Source: CAZQVN01 sp964596775
GTDB lineage: Bacteria; Eisenbacteria; RBG-16-71-46; JABDJR01; JAWXBZ01
Assembly (NCBI GenBank): GCA_964596775.1
Contig: CAZQVN010000004.1
Location: forward strand, 1-64,000
Direction: 5' to 3'
Length of the DNA stretch: 64,000 nucleotides
Shown here piece by piece: positions 8,653-16,325 of this stretch; within the stretch, counting starts at the first letter, position 1; every line of letters begins with the position of its first letter. A program made the translations under genes and the position numbers. The notes under the pieces are model-generated. The model ran no database searches and was not told the DNA's origin. It saw only the letters and a program-made list of their open reading frames with translations.

Positions 8653-9477
8653 TCAGCGCAGCACGGTCCAGGTCGTGAAGTCGGCATGGCCGGATTCGGA
8701 GGCGAGTTTCAGGTAATAGGACCCGGCCGGAAGCGGGCCGGGATCCCAGCGCACCTCGTGTGCCCCGGCCGCGTAGGACTCGCGCGGCCGCCAGGCCACC
8801 CGGCGCCCCGAGAGATCGAACATCTCCAGTTGAAAAACGTCGCCGACGGTGGTGATGAACGCGATGGTGACCCCGGCGCCCGAATGGGCCGGGTTCGGAC
8901 GGGGCGGAAGGAGGCGGAGCGGTTTCCCGCGGACCGGCGTGTCCGGCACCGCGCTCGTTCCCCCCACGTTCACGACGAGCGGCTGGCAGTCCAGCGGGTT
9001 CACGAAGAATCCCGCCCGGTAGAACTGCGTTCCGGACCCGCAGGCGATCGTCGTCATCCCGGTCGAATCGGGATTGGCCCGGAAGCGGACCTTGTAGATC
9101 ACGCCGGGCCCGGTGACGAAGACGTTGTTGCAGAGCAGGCTCAGCGTGGCGCTCAGATTTCCGGCGTTCGGGTTGAACACGTGGAACGTGTTCGAGCAGG
9201 CCGACGTCATCAGCGACCCGCGCTGCGCGGACACCGGCGACGTCGGGACGAACGTGAGGCGGTTCGTGTTGTAGGTGAGAAACAGATCGAACGCGTTGAA
9301 CTCGGCGTCGGCGGGGGTCACCCGGACCTCGACGGTGAACGTGTCGCCCGCGGCCACGTTGACCGGGACCGTGTTGAACGTGAGATGAACACCGGCCGCC
9401 GGCACGGGCACCGGGTAGAGCAGGAAGAGCAGAAACGCGGCCGGAATGAGCCGGACCAGGGAGAACCGCATGCGCAT
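8653..9477 (-). CDS. Secreted cohesin-like protein with FlgD-like C-terminal domain
   Basis: A 274-residue exported protein: signal peptide about 1-28 (RLIPAAFLLFLLYPVPVPAA), a cohesin-like beta-sandwich about 29-180 (GDTFTVEVRV, FDLFLTYNTNRLTFV, GVIYKVRFRA), and a FlgD/T9SS-type Ig domain about 190-274 (RPNPAHSGAGVTIAF, FDLSGRRVAW, AGAHEVRWD, GSYYLKL). It ends TVLR. ATG 9477 is chosen, overlapping the upstream stop by one base (TGATG); GTG 9480 is an alternative. It is co-transcribed with the 858-residue cohesin/dockerin-like protein, which suggests a structural partnership, but binding between them is inference. Cys residues in the sandwich may form disulfides after export. Confidence 0.8.
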   Translation of the reverse strand: MRMRFSLVRLIPAAFLLFLLYPVPVPAAGVHLTFNTVPVNVAAGDTFTVEVRVTPADAEFNAFDLFLTYNTNRLTFVPTSPVSAQRGSLMTSACSNTFHVFNPNAGNLSATLSLLCNNVFVTGPGVIYKVRFRANPDSTGMTTIACGSGTQFYRAGFFVNPLDCQPLVVNVGGTSAVPDTPVRGKPLRLLPPRPNPAHSGAGVTIAFITTVGDVFQLEMFDLSGRRVAWRPRESYAAGAHEVRWDPGPLPAGSYYLKLASESGHADFTTWTVLR

Positions 9478-12053
9478 CACCTCGCCAGCAGGATCCGCCG
9501 GGAATCGACGGAATTCGAGGAATCGAACCGGATGAAATACAGGCCTCCGGCGGCCGGAACGCCCCGCTCGTCGCGGCCGTCCCAGGACAGTTGGTGGTCT
9601 CCGGCATCCAGGGAACCGGTCATCAGGGTCCGGATGCGGCGACCGAGAACGTTGAACACGGTCAGGTCGACGGGGCCGGCCGCGGCCAGCGAAAATCCGA
9701 TCTCCGCGCCCCCTCCGGCAACGGGTTCCACGAAGCGGAGGCGTGTCACGGGCGGCAGGGCCTCTCCCGGACGCCGTCCGTCGAGCACGTCCACGGCCCG
9801 GTTGTCGCCGTCACGGGCCATGATACGCGACACGCGGAGCGATGCGCGGGCCGGATCCATCACCCGGGCGGTCAGGACGACGAGTTCCCCCGCGCCGCGG
9901 AGTCCCGGCCCTTCGCCGAGCAGCGCCACGTCGACCGTGCCGGCGCCGTGACGGAGCACCGCGGCGGGCCGCCCCTGACGGTTGAGGAGGTCGCCCGCCT
10001 CGACGGACTCGATCGCCAGTCCCGCCGGATCCACGTCGAGCGCGATCGACAGCCCGCGGATCGCGCCGGAGCCGGACGCCTCGATCGGAATACGGAGCGT
10101 TTCCCCGGCCCGCGGATCCGCCGGCGTCGCGAGGGTCACGCGGTCGGGGCCGGACACCGGCGCCGGGCCGCCGTCGCGATCCGAAGACGGTTTCGACACC
10201 AGGCCGTAGTTGAGCGCCAGCATGATCAGGTCCTCGAAATCGACCAGGTTGTCGGTGACCGGTCGCGCGTTGACCGTGAAGTTCGTGGTCGGACCGACGT
10301 CGAGGCAGCCGAGGGGGTCGGACACGCCGAGCGTGATCCCGTAGTTGGCCCCGAGGAAGCTCAGGTCGGCGGTGGTCACGAGGTTGTCGCCGGCGCAGTC
10401 CGAGAAGCCGTCGTGGAAATCGCCGAGGTGATAGTTCAGCACGCCACCGGCGCGGGCGGAGGGCGCCGACACGTTGCCGCACGAGTCGACGGCGAAGGCC
10501 ACGTAGAACCAGAAGTCGCGCACGGCCGTTTCGTCGTCCTGGCCGCTGGCGGTGATCGGCGTCAGCACCCACGGCGGACCCGGCGGCCAGGCCGGCACGG
10601 CGGGCACGGAGCCGGCGCCGGGCGCGTCGTCGTACTCCGGATAATTGCCGAACGGCGCGCGGAAGACGCTGACCGACACGCTCCCCGCCGGCGGCGTGAA
10701 CAGGATCTTGACCTTCGTCGTTCCGTCGGAGTCATTGCCGGTCTTGACCTGCGTGGCCGACAGCCCGGTAACCGGACCGGTCGGGATCGCGTCGATCGTG
10801 ACCGTCGTCGGCGGACCGGCCGCGGACGGCACGGGGCCGTTCACGCAGTCGCGGAGCAGCACCTCGGTGATGGAGAGCGTGCCCGTGCCCGACGCCACCG
10901 TCCGGGTGACGCGCACCGTGAACAGCAGCCCGGTGGGCGCGGTGGCACCGCAGGGCAGTCCGAGGATCGCGTCGTCCACCGTGTACGACCCGCCGCCGTT
11001 GTCGATGACGTGGAAGTCGGTGGACGGATTGACGGCGCTGAGATACGTGCCTTCGACGATGTCGCCGGGACCGGTGCAGAGCGCGAGCTCCGGCGACAGC
11101 TGGATGGTGACGCTGAACGCGCGGATGTCGGCGATGTCCAGGCGGTTGATATACACAGGGATCGTCACGCAGGGATTGGCGGTGGACAGGCAGGTGTCGG
11201 ACGGCCCCGGATAGACGAGGTTGTCCGGCGGCTGGAAACCGCACTCCGGATCGAGGTCGGTGCCGACGAGTCGCCAGGGGGAAAACGTGACGAACGCCCC
11301 GAGGACGGCTTCGCCGGTGCCCGGACCGGCACCGGAGGGACCGTCGGCCGCGCCCCACCAGTTGTAGCGCGCATCCTGCGCGGCGCCGCTGCCGCTGTTG
11401 TCGAACGCGGCGGTGAGGTTCGGCGTCAGCGCGCTGTTCCTGACGGTGACCGCCGCGCCGGCGCCGAGCGTCCGGATCGCGGTGTCCCACTTTTCCACGA
11501 TCATCGAATCGAGAAGAACGGAGACCGGTCCCCCGGTGCCGTCCACGAGAACGCCGACCGAACCGGGGCGGTTTCCTCCGGTGAGGCAGCCGTTGACCAG
11601 CGACAGGGAGTGGACGCCGGGTCCCGGCGCAACTCCGCCGTCGACCTGAACGACCGCCCCCTCCCCTTCGCTCTCGATCGTGAGGTCGTGCAGCTTGAGG
11701 GATCCGCCGGACCGGATGCGCACCGGCGGCGCTCCGTCCTCCTCGAGCGGGCGGAGGATCGTCTTTCCCGGCCCGGCGCCGACGAGGGTCAGCCCCCGGG
11801 CCACGTCGATCCGGGCCTCGAAGAGGCCCTCGCCGAGACGGATCACCGACCCGTCCGGGGCCTGCTGCAGGGCGTCGATCAGGGCCGCGGAATCGTCCGT
11901 CACGATCGGATCCGCGAGGGCCGACGCCGAAACGAGCAGCAACATGACGAGAAGGAAGAGCGGAACGGAGGTGTGATGCGCCGCAGTCGCCGCCCCGGCG
12001 ATGAATCCGGGCCGGACTGCCGGGCGATGCCGGAACGGTTTCGATCGCTTCAT
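9477..12053 (-). CDS. Secreted beta-helix / cohesin-like / dockerin-like / FlgD-tagged protein
   Basis: An 858-residue exported protein. In order: signal peptide (VPLFLLVMLLLVSASALA); right-handed beta-helix about 45-255 with the NWWGAADGPSGAGPGTGEAV ending; a cohesin-like module about 255-425; a fibronectin III-like module (TGPVTGLSATQVKTG) about 430-545; two dockerin-like calcium F-hands (DNLVTTADLSFLGANYG and DNLVDFEDLIMLALNYG) about 550-630; a second cohesin-like module about 640-765; and the FlgD-like domain to the end (FNVLGRRIRTL, GDHQLSWDGRDERG, GLYFIRF; terminal LLAR). ATG 12053 follows a GGAG site; the frame is open to TTG 12068. The same module order recurs in the next gene, so the pair arose by duplication. 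Confidence 0.82.
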   Translation of the reverse strand: MKRSKPFRHRPAVRPGFIAGAATAAHHTSVPLFLLVMLLLVSASALADPIVTDDSAALIDALQQAPDGSVIRLGEGLFEARIDVARGLTLVGAGPGKTILRPLEEDGAPPVRIRSGGSLKLHDLTIESEGEGAVVQVDGGVAPGPGVHSLSLVNGCLTGGNRPGSVGVLVDGTGGPVSVLLDSMIVEKWDTAIRTLGAGAAVTVRNSALTPNLTAAFDNSGSGAAQDARYNWWGAADGPSGAGPGTGEAVLGAFVTFSPWRLVGTDLDPECGFQPPDNLVYPGPSDTCLSTANPCVTIPVYINRLDIADIRAFSVTIQLSPELALCTGPGDIVEGTYLSAVNPSTDFHVIDNGGGSYTVDDAILGLPCGATAPTGLLFTVRVTRTVASGTGTLSITEVLLRDCVNGPVPSAAGPPTTVTIDAIPTGPVTGLSATQVKTGNDSDGTTKVKILFTPPAGSVSVSVFRAPFGNYPEYDDAPGAGSVPAVPAWPPGPPWVLTPITASGQDDETAVRDFWFYVAFAVDSCGNVSAPSARAGGVLNYHLGDFHDGFSDCAGDNLVTTADLSFLGANYGITLGVSDPLGCLDVGPTTNFTVNARPVTDNLVDFEDLIMLALNYGLVSKPSSDRDGGPAPVSGPDRVTLATPADPRAGETLRIPIEASGSGAIRGLSIALDVDPAGLAIESVEAGDLLNRQGRPAAVLRHGAGTVDVALLGEGPGLRGAGELVVLTARVMDPARASLRVSRIMARDGDNRAVDVLDGRRPGEALPPVTRLRFVEPVAGGGAEIGFSLAAAGPVDLTVFNVLGRRIRTLMTGSLDAGDHQLSWDGRDERGVPAAGGLYFIRFDSSNSVDSRRILLAR

Positions 12054-12060
12054 GGTGTGT

Positions 12061-12132
12061 GTCTCCAATGTAGGTCGTCCGGCGCCGGGAGGCCGGGCGA
12101 TCCGCGGGATCGCCGTTTCCGACGCCGGACGA
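12061..12132 (-). promoter_or_regulatory. Structured leader of the 858-residue secreted-protein gene
   Basis: On the minus strand the leader forms a perfect 10-bp outer stem (12123-12132 with 12075-12084) enclosing an 8-bp hairpin GGCGATCC/GGATCGCC, and then reaches the GGAG site and ATG 12053. The architecture of a 10-bp outer stem, a GGAAAC..G.GA..CCCGCG-like interior and a nearby Shine-Dalgarno resembles the two leaders at 39143 and 41470, although the interior is longer. It may be a third member of that RNA class. Confidence 0.4.
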
Positions 12133-12153
12133 TTGCACTTTCAGTACGGCGGC

Positions 12154-12189
12154 GTTCACCCGGCCGGCCGGACGGCCGGCCGGGTGAAC
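12154..12189 (-). terminator. Perfect 16-bp GC-rich hairpin
   Basis: A perfect 16-bp inverted repeat (12154-12169 with 12174-12189) with a GGAC tetraloop, starting 13 bp beyond the stop of the 1289-residue gene and upstream of the next secreted-protein gene. The missing T-tract makes it a U-less or Rho-dependent terminator, or a 3-prime stabiliser. It separates the two duplicated genes into different transcripts. Confidence 0.6.
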
Positions 12190-12201
12190 AGCCGCAGGAC
12201 G

Positions 12202-15200
12202 CTACCGAACCAGCTTCAGACTCCGTGTTTCCACGTGCCCCATGGCTTCAAGGCGGACAATGTAGAAACCGCTCGAGAGGGCACGGCCCGAATCGTCGCG
12301 ACCGTCCCACTCCGCCACACCGGACACGCCGGGTGCGATGCCGTCCATCAGGCCGCGCACGTGCCGGCCCTGGACGTCGAACACCGAGAGACGCATGGAA
12401 CCGGGCTGCGAAAGCTCCCACGGAATCCGCACGATCTGGCGGAACGGATTCGGGTACGACGCGCCGAGGCGGGTCACGGTCGGCGGCTGCGGCGAAGCCG
12501 CCGCGCCGATCCGCACGTCCACGCTCCGGTTCCGTCCATCGCGGGCCTTGAGGTCGCGCACGGAAATGGCGGGGTCGCCGGAGCCGATCACGCGGAACCG
12601 CACTGTCACCAGCCGGCCTTCGCCGCTGATCCCGCGACCCGTGCCGAGCAGCGCCAGGTCGACGTTGCCGGGACGCGCCGAGAAAACCGAGGAGGCCAGC
12701 GGCTGCCGGGCCAGCAGTTCGCCGGCCGACACGCCGGCCGGCTCGACGACGGCGGCGTTGTAGTTCAGGTCGAGGCTCATCCCCTGGACATCCCCCGCGC
12801 CGCTCATCAGGACCGCAACGTCGATGACGTCTCCGGCATCCGCGTCCGGAACCTGGATGGACAGCGCGTTCGTTCCGGCCGCCTGATCCCGCTCGTGAAC
12901 ACCGGGCTTCGACACGGTGCCGAAGTTGATCGCCGTCACGATGAGATCCTCGAAGTCGAGGATGTTGTCGGTGGTCGGCCGGGCGTTCACGGAAAAGTCC
13001 GTGGTCGGCCCGACGTCGAGACAGTTTCGCGGGTCGCCGTACGGCAGCGCGACCACGCCGTAGTTGGCGCCGAGGAAGCTGATGTCCGAGGTGGTCACCA
13101 GGTTGTTGCCGGCGCAGTTCGTCGTGCCGTCGTGGTAGTCGCCGAGGTGGTAGTTCAGCGTTCCGGTCGTCTTGTTGGACACCGCGGACGAGTTGCCGCA
13201 GCTGTCGATGGCGAACGCCACGAAGTACCAGAAGTCCCGCGCGGTCGTTTCATCCATCTGTCCGCTCGCCGTCACGCCGGTCAGCGCCCACGGGGGGCCG
13301 GGCGGATAGGACGGCGTGGCCGGAACGGCGCCGAAACCGTCGTTGTATTCCGGGTAGTCGCCGAATCCGGCCCGGTACACCTCGATCGAGTTGGAGCCGG
13401 CCGGGGGCGTGAACGTGATCGTCACCTTCGTCGTGCCGTCGGAGTCGTTCCCGGTCTTGACCTGCGCAGCGGCCAGGGCGGTCACCGCTCCCGGCGGCGT
13501 GGTGTCGATCGTGATCGAGGTCGGCGGGCCGGCGTCGCTGAGCAGCGCGATGTTGTCGCAGTCGCGGAGCTTGATCGGCGTGGCGGTGATCGTGCCGGTG
13601 CCGTTGGCCACGGTGGCCTTCACGTCGACCGTGAACAGGACGCCCGAGGGCGCGGTGGCCCCGCAGGGGAGGCCGAGGATCGCCACGTCGACGGTGTACA
13701 CCCCGCCTCCGTTGTCCACCACCTGGATCGTGGTCAGCGTGTCCTGGTCGCCGTCGTCGAGATAGGTGCCTTCGACGATGCTGGACACGCCCGAGCAGAG
13801 CATGAGCTCCGGCGACAGCGCGATCTGCACGCTGAATCCGCGCACGGGCACGGCGTCCGTCCGGGTGATGTGGATCGGCACGGTGATGCAGGTGTTGAGG
13901 ATCGACAGGCAGTCGCCGGGGCCGGGGCCGATGACGTTGTCGGGCCCGGGCTGGAAGCCGCACTGGGCATCGGTGTCCACGCCGTTGGTCCGCCAGGTCG
14001 TGAAGTCGACATTGCCGCCGGTGATCGCGTCGCCGGTTCCGGGACCGTCACCGGACGGGCCGGACACGTCGCCCCACCAGTTCGTTTCCGCGTTCTGCGC
14101 GGCGCCGGAGGCCGTGTTGTCGTATCCGGCGACCGTGTTCGAGGTGATGGAGTTGTCGTTGGCCGTCAGGAGAACCGAGGCGCCGTCCGCGTAGAGACCG
14201 ACCTCCCAGTCCTCGATGACGTTGTTCGTGGCCGTCACCGTCAGGGGTGCCGTGCCGGAGTAGGCGTAGATCCCCACGGTGCCCGCCACGTCGGAGCCGG
14301 AGAGACAGCTGTTCGTCACGGATACGCTGTAGGCGATCGGCGCCTGCTGTTCGGTCCCGCCTTCGTAAGCCTCGGCCGCCGGCGACGGGTTCGGCCGGCC
14401 GTTTCCGGAGGCCAGCGTCGTGAAGTTGCCGATGAAGATCGGGCCGAAGTCGATGCCGGCGGTCATCGCGCCGGTGACCTCGATGCCGTCCATCGATCCG
14501 CTGCCGTCGTACCAGCTGACCGGGGCCTGGACGTCGTCGATGGAGTTCGCGCCGTTCAGACCCGACGCGTTGACCGCTCCGCCCGGCTGGTACACGAGCA
14601 GGCCGCTGGCCACGAAGCTGGCCGGCGTGTAGCGCATGTCCGAGATCTTGCAGTCGGCCACGGTGCCCGAGGCTCCGAAGCTGACCTGGATGCCGTTCTG
14701 GGCGGTGTAGGCGATGTTGCCGGCGCCGATCGTGGTGCAGTCGTGCACGTCCACGACCATGCCGGTTCCGGACAGCGCCATCCCGTTCTTCTGGAAGTCG
14801 TCCACGAGGACGTTGTCCACCTCGAGCGCGTACGGCCCGCCGGTGTTGTTGAAGCTGAAGACGCCCACGCCGTGCTGCACGCCGTCGGCCGGCGAATTGC
14901 GGATCCGGGTGATGTGCGCATCGTGGATGCCGCCCCCCGCGTTGTAGTAGGCGATCCCCTCGAACCGGTTGTTCGCGTTGCCGTTGCCGAGGCCGTCCAC
15001 GGTCAGGTCATGGATCTGGATGTTCGCCGCGCCCATGGCGGTGATCACCGGCTTGTTCGGGCCGGACGTGGTGAACGTGGTCGACAGCGACGCCGGCGCG
15101 TGAACGAGCGTGGCGCCGAGGCCGGCGCCCTGGACCGTCAGGTTCTTTCCGGAAATCGTGACCTGCTCCACGTAGGTGCCGGCCGCCACGTCCACGGTGC

Positions 15201-16071
15201 CGCCGGGCAGCGCCCCGCCGACCCCCTCGGTGATCGTGGTGTAGGGGTTCGTGGCCATGCCGACGCCGGTCGGCGCCTGGTCGTCGTCCACGTAGGCGGT
15301 GGTCCGACCGTTCGCGCCGCCCACAAACTGCGCGGAGATGTAGGCGTTGGCGTTGGCCGTGCTCAGGGCCAGGAGGTTCGGGTAGTTGACGGGATTGACG
15401 GAGGCCAGAAGCGCGATGTCGGCGCCCTGGTTGCCTCCGGTGCTCCACGAGTTTCCGGTGAACGTGATGTTCGCGCCGTCGTTGACCCAGCCGCGGGTTC
15501 CGTACACCACGTTGCTGCTGACCGTGCCGACGGTGCCGGGGTTGATGTAGGCCGGCTGGCGGAGGTCGTACACGGTGTTCCCGGTCACCAGGAGCCCGGA
15601 GAGTCCGCCGGCCACCTCGAGCGCCCGGCTGACGATGCCGTTGACCGACCACGGCGTTCCGGGAAACGGCCCGAAGATCTCGTTGTTCCGGATGGTCACG
15701 GAGTTCGCGTTGACCAGGATCAGGTTGTGCACGCCGGTCACGTCGGTCTTTTCGATCGAGAAGTCCTCGAGCGTGGTTCCCGCCCCGGTGATGGTCATGA
15801 TGTAGCCGACCGACTGGGCCACCTGGAGCGTGGTGGAGCCGACTCCGGATCCGGTGATCGTGAGATTGGCCACATTGGCCGTTATCGTGGTTCCGATGAC
15901 GTAGGTACCCGGAGCCACAAGGATATCGTCGCCCGGAGAGGCGGCGTTGATGGCATCCTGGATCGTGGGCTGGTCGGCCGGGACATTGATCAGCGCGGCC
16001 CGGGAAACACCGGCCACGAAAAGGGTCAGGATCAGGGTGAACAGGGCAGGTGAGACGTGCGGCCGTTTCAT
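12202..16071 (-). CDS. Large secreted beta-helix / cohesin-like / dockerin-like / FlgD-tagged protein
   Basis: A 1289-residue exported protein. Signal peptide about 1-26 (PALFTLILTLFVAGVSRA), then the pectate-lyase-like opening INVPADQPTIQDAINAASPG. Two successive right-handed beta-helix blocks occupy about 30-700, ending ETNWWGDVSGPSGDGPGTGD. Then a cohesin-like module with CGFQPGPDNVIGPGPGDCL, an Fn3-like module (AVTALAAAQVKTGND), dockerin-like F-hands (NNLVTTSDISFLGANYG, DNILDFEDLIVTAINFG), a second cohesin-like module, and the FlgD-like domain (YPNPFRQIVRIPWEL, FDVQGRHVRGL, GFYIVRL; terminal KLVR). ATG 16071 is preferred because a GGGGGAAG site precedes it; the frame is open to TTG 16098. 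It is a longer paralogue of the downstream 858-residue protein. Confidence 0.82.
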   Translation of the reverse strand: MKRPHVSPALFTLILTLFVAGVSRAALINVPADQPTIQDAINAASPGDDILVAPGTYVIGTTITANVANLTITGSGVGSTTLQVAQSVGYIMTITGAGTTLEDFSIEKTDVTGVHNLILVNANSVTIRNNEIFGPFPGTPWSVNGIVSRALEVAGGLSGLLVTGNTVYDLRQPAYINPGTVGTVSSNVVYGTRGWVNDGANITFTGNSWSTGGNQGADIALLASVNPVNYPNLLALSTANANAYISAQFVGGANGRTTAYVDDDQAPTGVGMATNPYTTITEGVGGALPGGTVDVAAGTYVEQVTISGKNLTVQGAGLGATLVHAPASLSTTFTTSGPNKPVITAMGAANIQIHDLTVDGLGNGNANNRFEGIAYYNAGGGIHDAHITRIRNSPADGVQHGVGVFSFNNTGGPYALEVDNVLVDDFQKNGMALSGTGMVVDVHDCTTIGAGNIAYTAQNGIQVSFGASGTVADCKISDMRYTPASFVASGLLVYQPGGAVNASGLNGANSIDDVQAPVSWYDGSGSMDGIEVTGAMTAGIDFGPIFIGNFTTLASGNGRPNPSPAAEAYEGGTEQQAPIAYSVSVTNSCLSGSDVAGTVGIYAYSGTAPLTVTATNNVIEDWEVGLYADGASVLLTANDNSITSNTVAGYDNTASGAAQNAETNWWGDVSGPSGDGPGTGDAITGGNVDFTTWRTNGVDTDAQCGFQPGPDNVIGPGPGDCLSILNTCITVPIHITRTDAVPVRGFSVQIALSPELMLCSGVSSIVEGTYLDDGDQDTLTTIQVVDNGGGVYTVDVAILGLPCGATAPSGVLFTVDVKATVANGTGTITATPIKLRDCDNIALLSDAGPPTSITIDTTPPGAVTALAAAQVKTGNDSDGTTKVTITFTPPAGSNSIEVYRAGFGDYPEYNDGFGAVPATPSYPPGPPWALTGVTASGQMDETTARDFWYFVAFAIDSCGNSSAVSNKTTGTLNYHLGDYHDGTTNCAGNNLVTTSDISFLGANYGVVALPYGDPRNCLDVGPTTDFSVNARPTTDNILDFEDLIVTAINFGTVSKPGVHERDQAAGTNALSIQVPDADAGDVIDVAVLMSGAGDVQGMSLDLNYNAAVVEPAGVSAGELLARQPLASSVFSARPGNVDLALLGTGRGISGEGRLVTVRFRVIGSGDPAISVRDLKARDGRNRSVDVRIGAAASPQPPTVTRLGASYPNPFRQIVRIPWELSQPGSMRLSVFDVQGRHVRGLMDGIAPGVSGVAEWDGRDDSGRALSSGFYIVRLEAMGHVETRSLKLVR

Positions 16072-16199
16072 GGGCTTCCCCCGTGGTTGGAGACGCAACT
16101 GCTGTGAGTGGGCGAATCCCGGAGAACGGAGGATGTGGCTGCCGTCCGGGAACTTCGGGACTCCGGGGTCAACCTTAGGGAAGTGTGGGGGGGCGGTCC

Positions 16200-16213
16200 T
16201 TGACGGCCGTCAA
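16200..16213. promoter_or_regulatory. 14-bp perfect palindrome between divergent genes
   Basis: TTGACGGCCGTCAA is a perfect palindrome lying in the 254-bp divergent region between the 1289-residue secreted-protein gene and the first kup. It is itself enclosed by a 9-bp inverted repeat, GGGGGGCGG (16188-16196) with CCGCCCCCC (16232-16240). It sits 9 bp upstream of the predicted kup -35 box, a common place for an activator or repressor operator. No regulator can be named. Confidence 0.4.
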
Positions 16214-16222
16214 TTTCAGGGC

Positions 16223-16251
16223 TTGATTCGCCCGCCCCCCGTCCCTATCAT
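16223..16251 (+). promoter_or_regulatory. Predicted sigma-70-type promoter for the first kup
   Basis: TTGATT (16223-16228) and TATCAT (16246-16251) are separated by exactly 17 bp, giving a predicted start near 16258 and a leader of about 68 nt before the TTG start codon. The match to a housekeeping -35/-10 consensus is good for such GC-rich DNA. The upstream inverted repeat overlaps the spacer. Confidence 0.5.
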
Positions 16252-16325
16252 CCGCGGGTTTTGCGTCGGAGCCCGGACCTGTCGGCCGGGCAGCCGGCCG
16301 GCCGGTCACCCGGCGGAAAGGGTTC

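Noticed and set aside
8653..16071. A cellulosome gene cluster
   Set aside because: Cohesin-like and dockerin-like modules are present, but no glycoside hydrolase or carbohydrate-binding enzyme gene is in the window, so only a scaffold-like role can be suggested.
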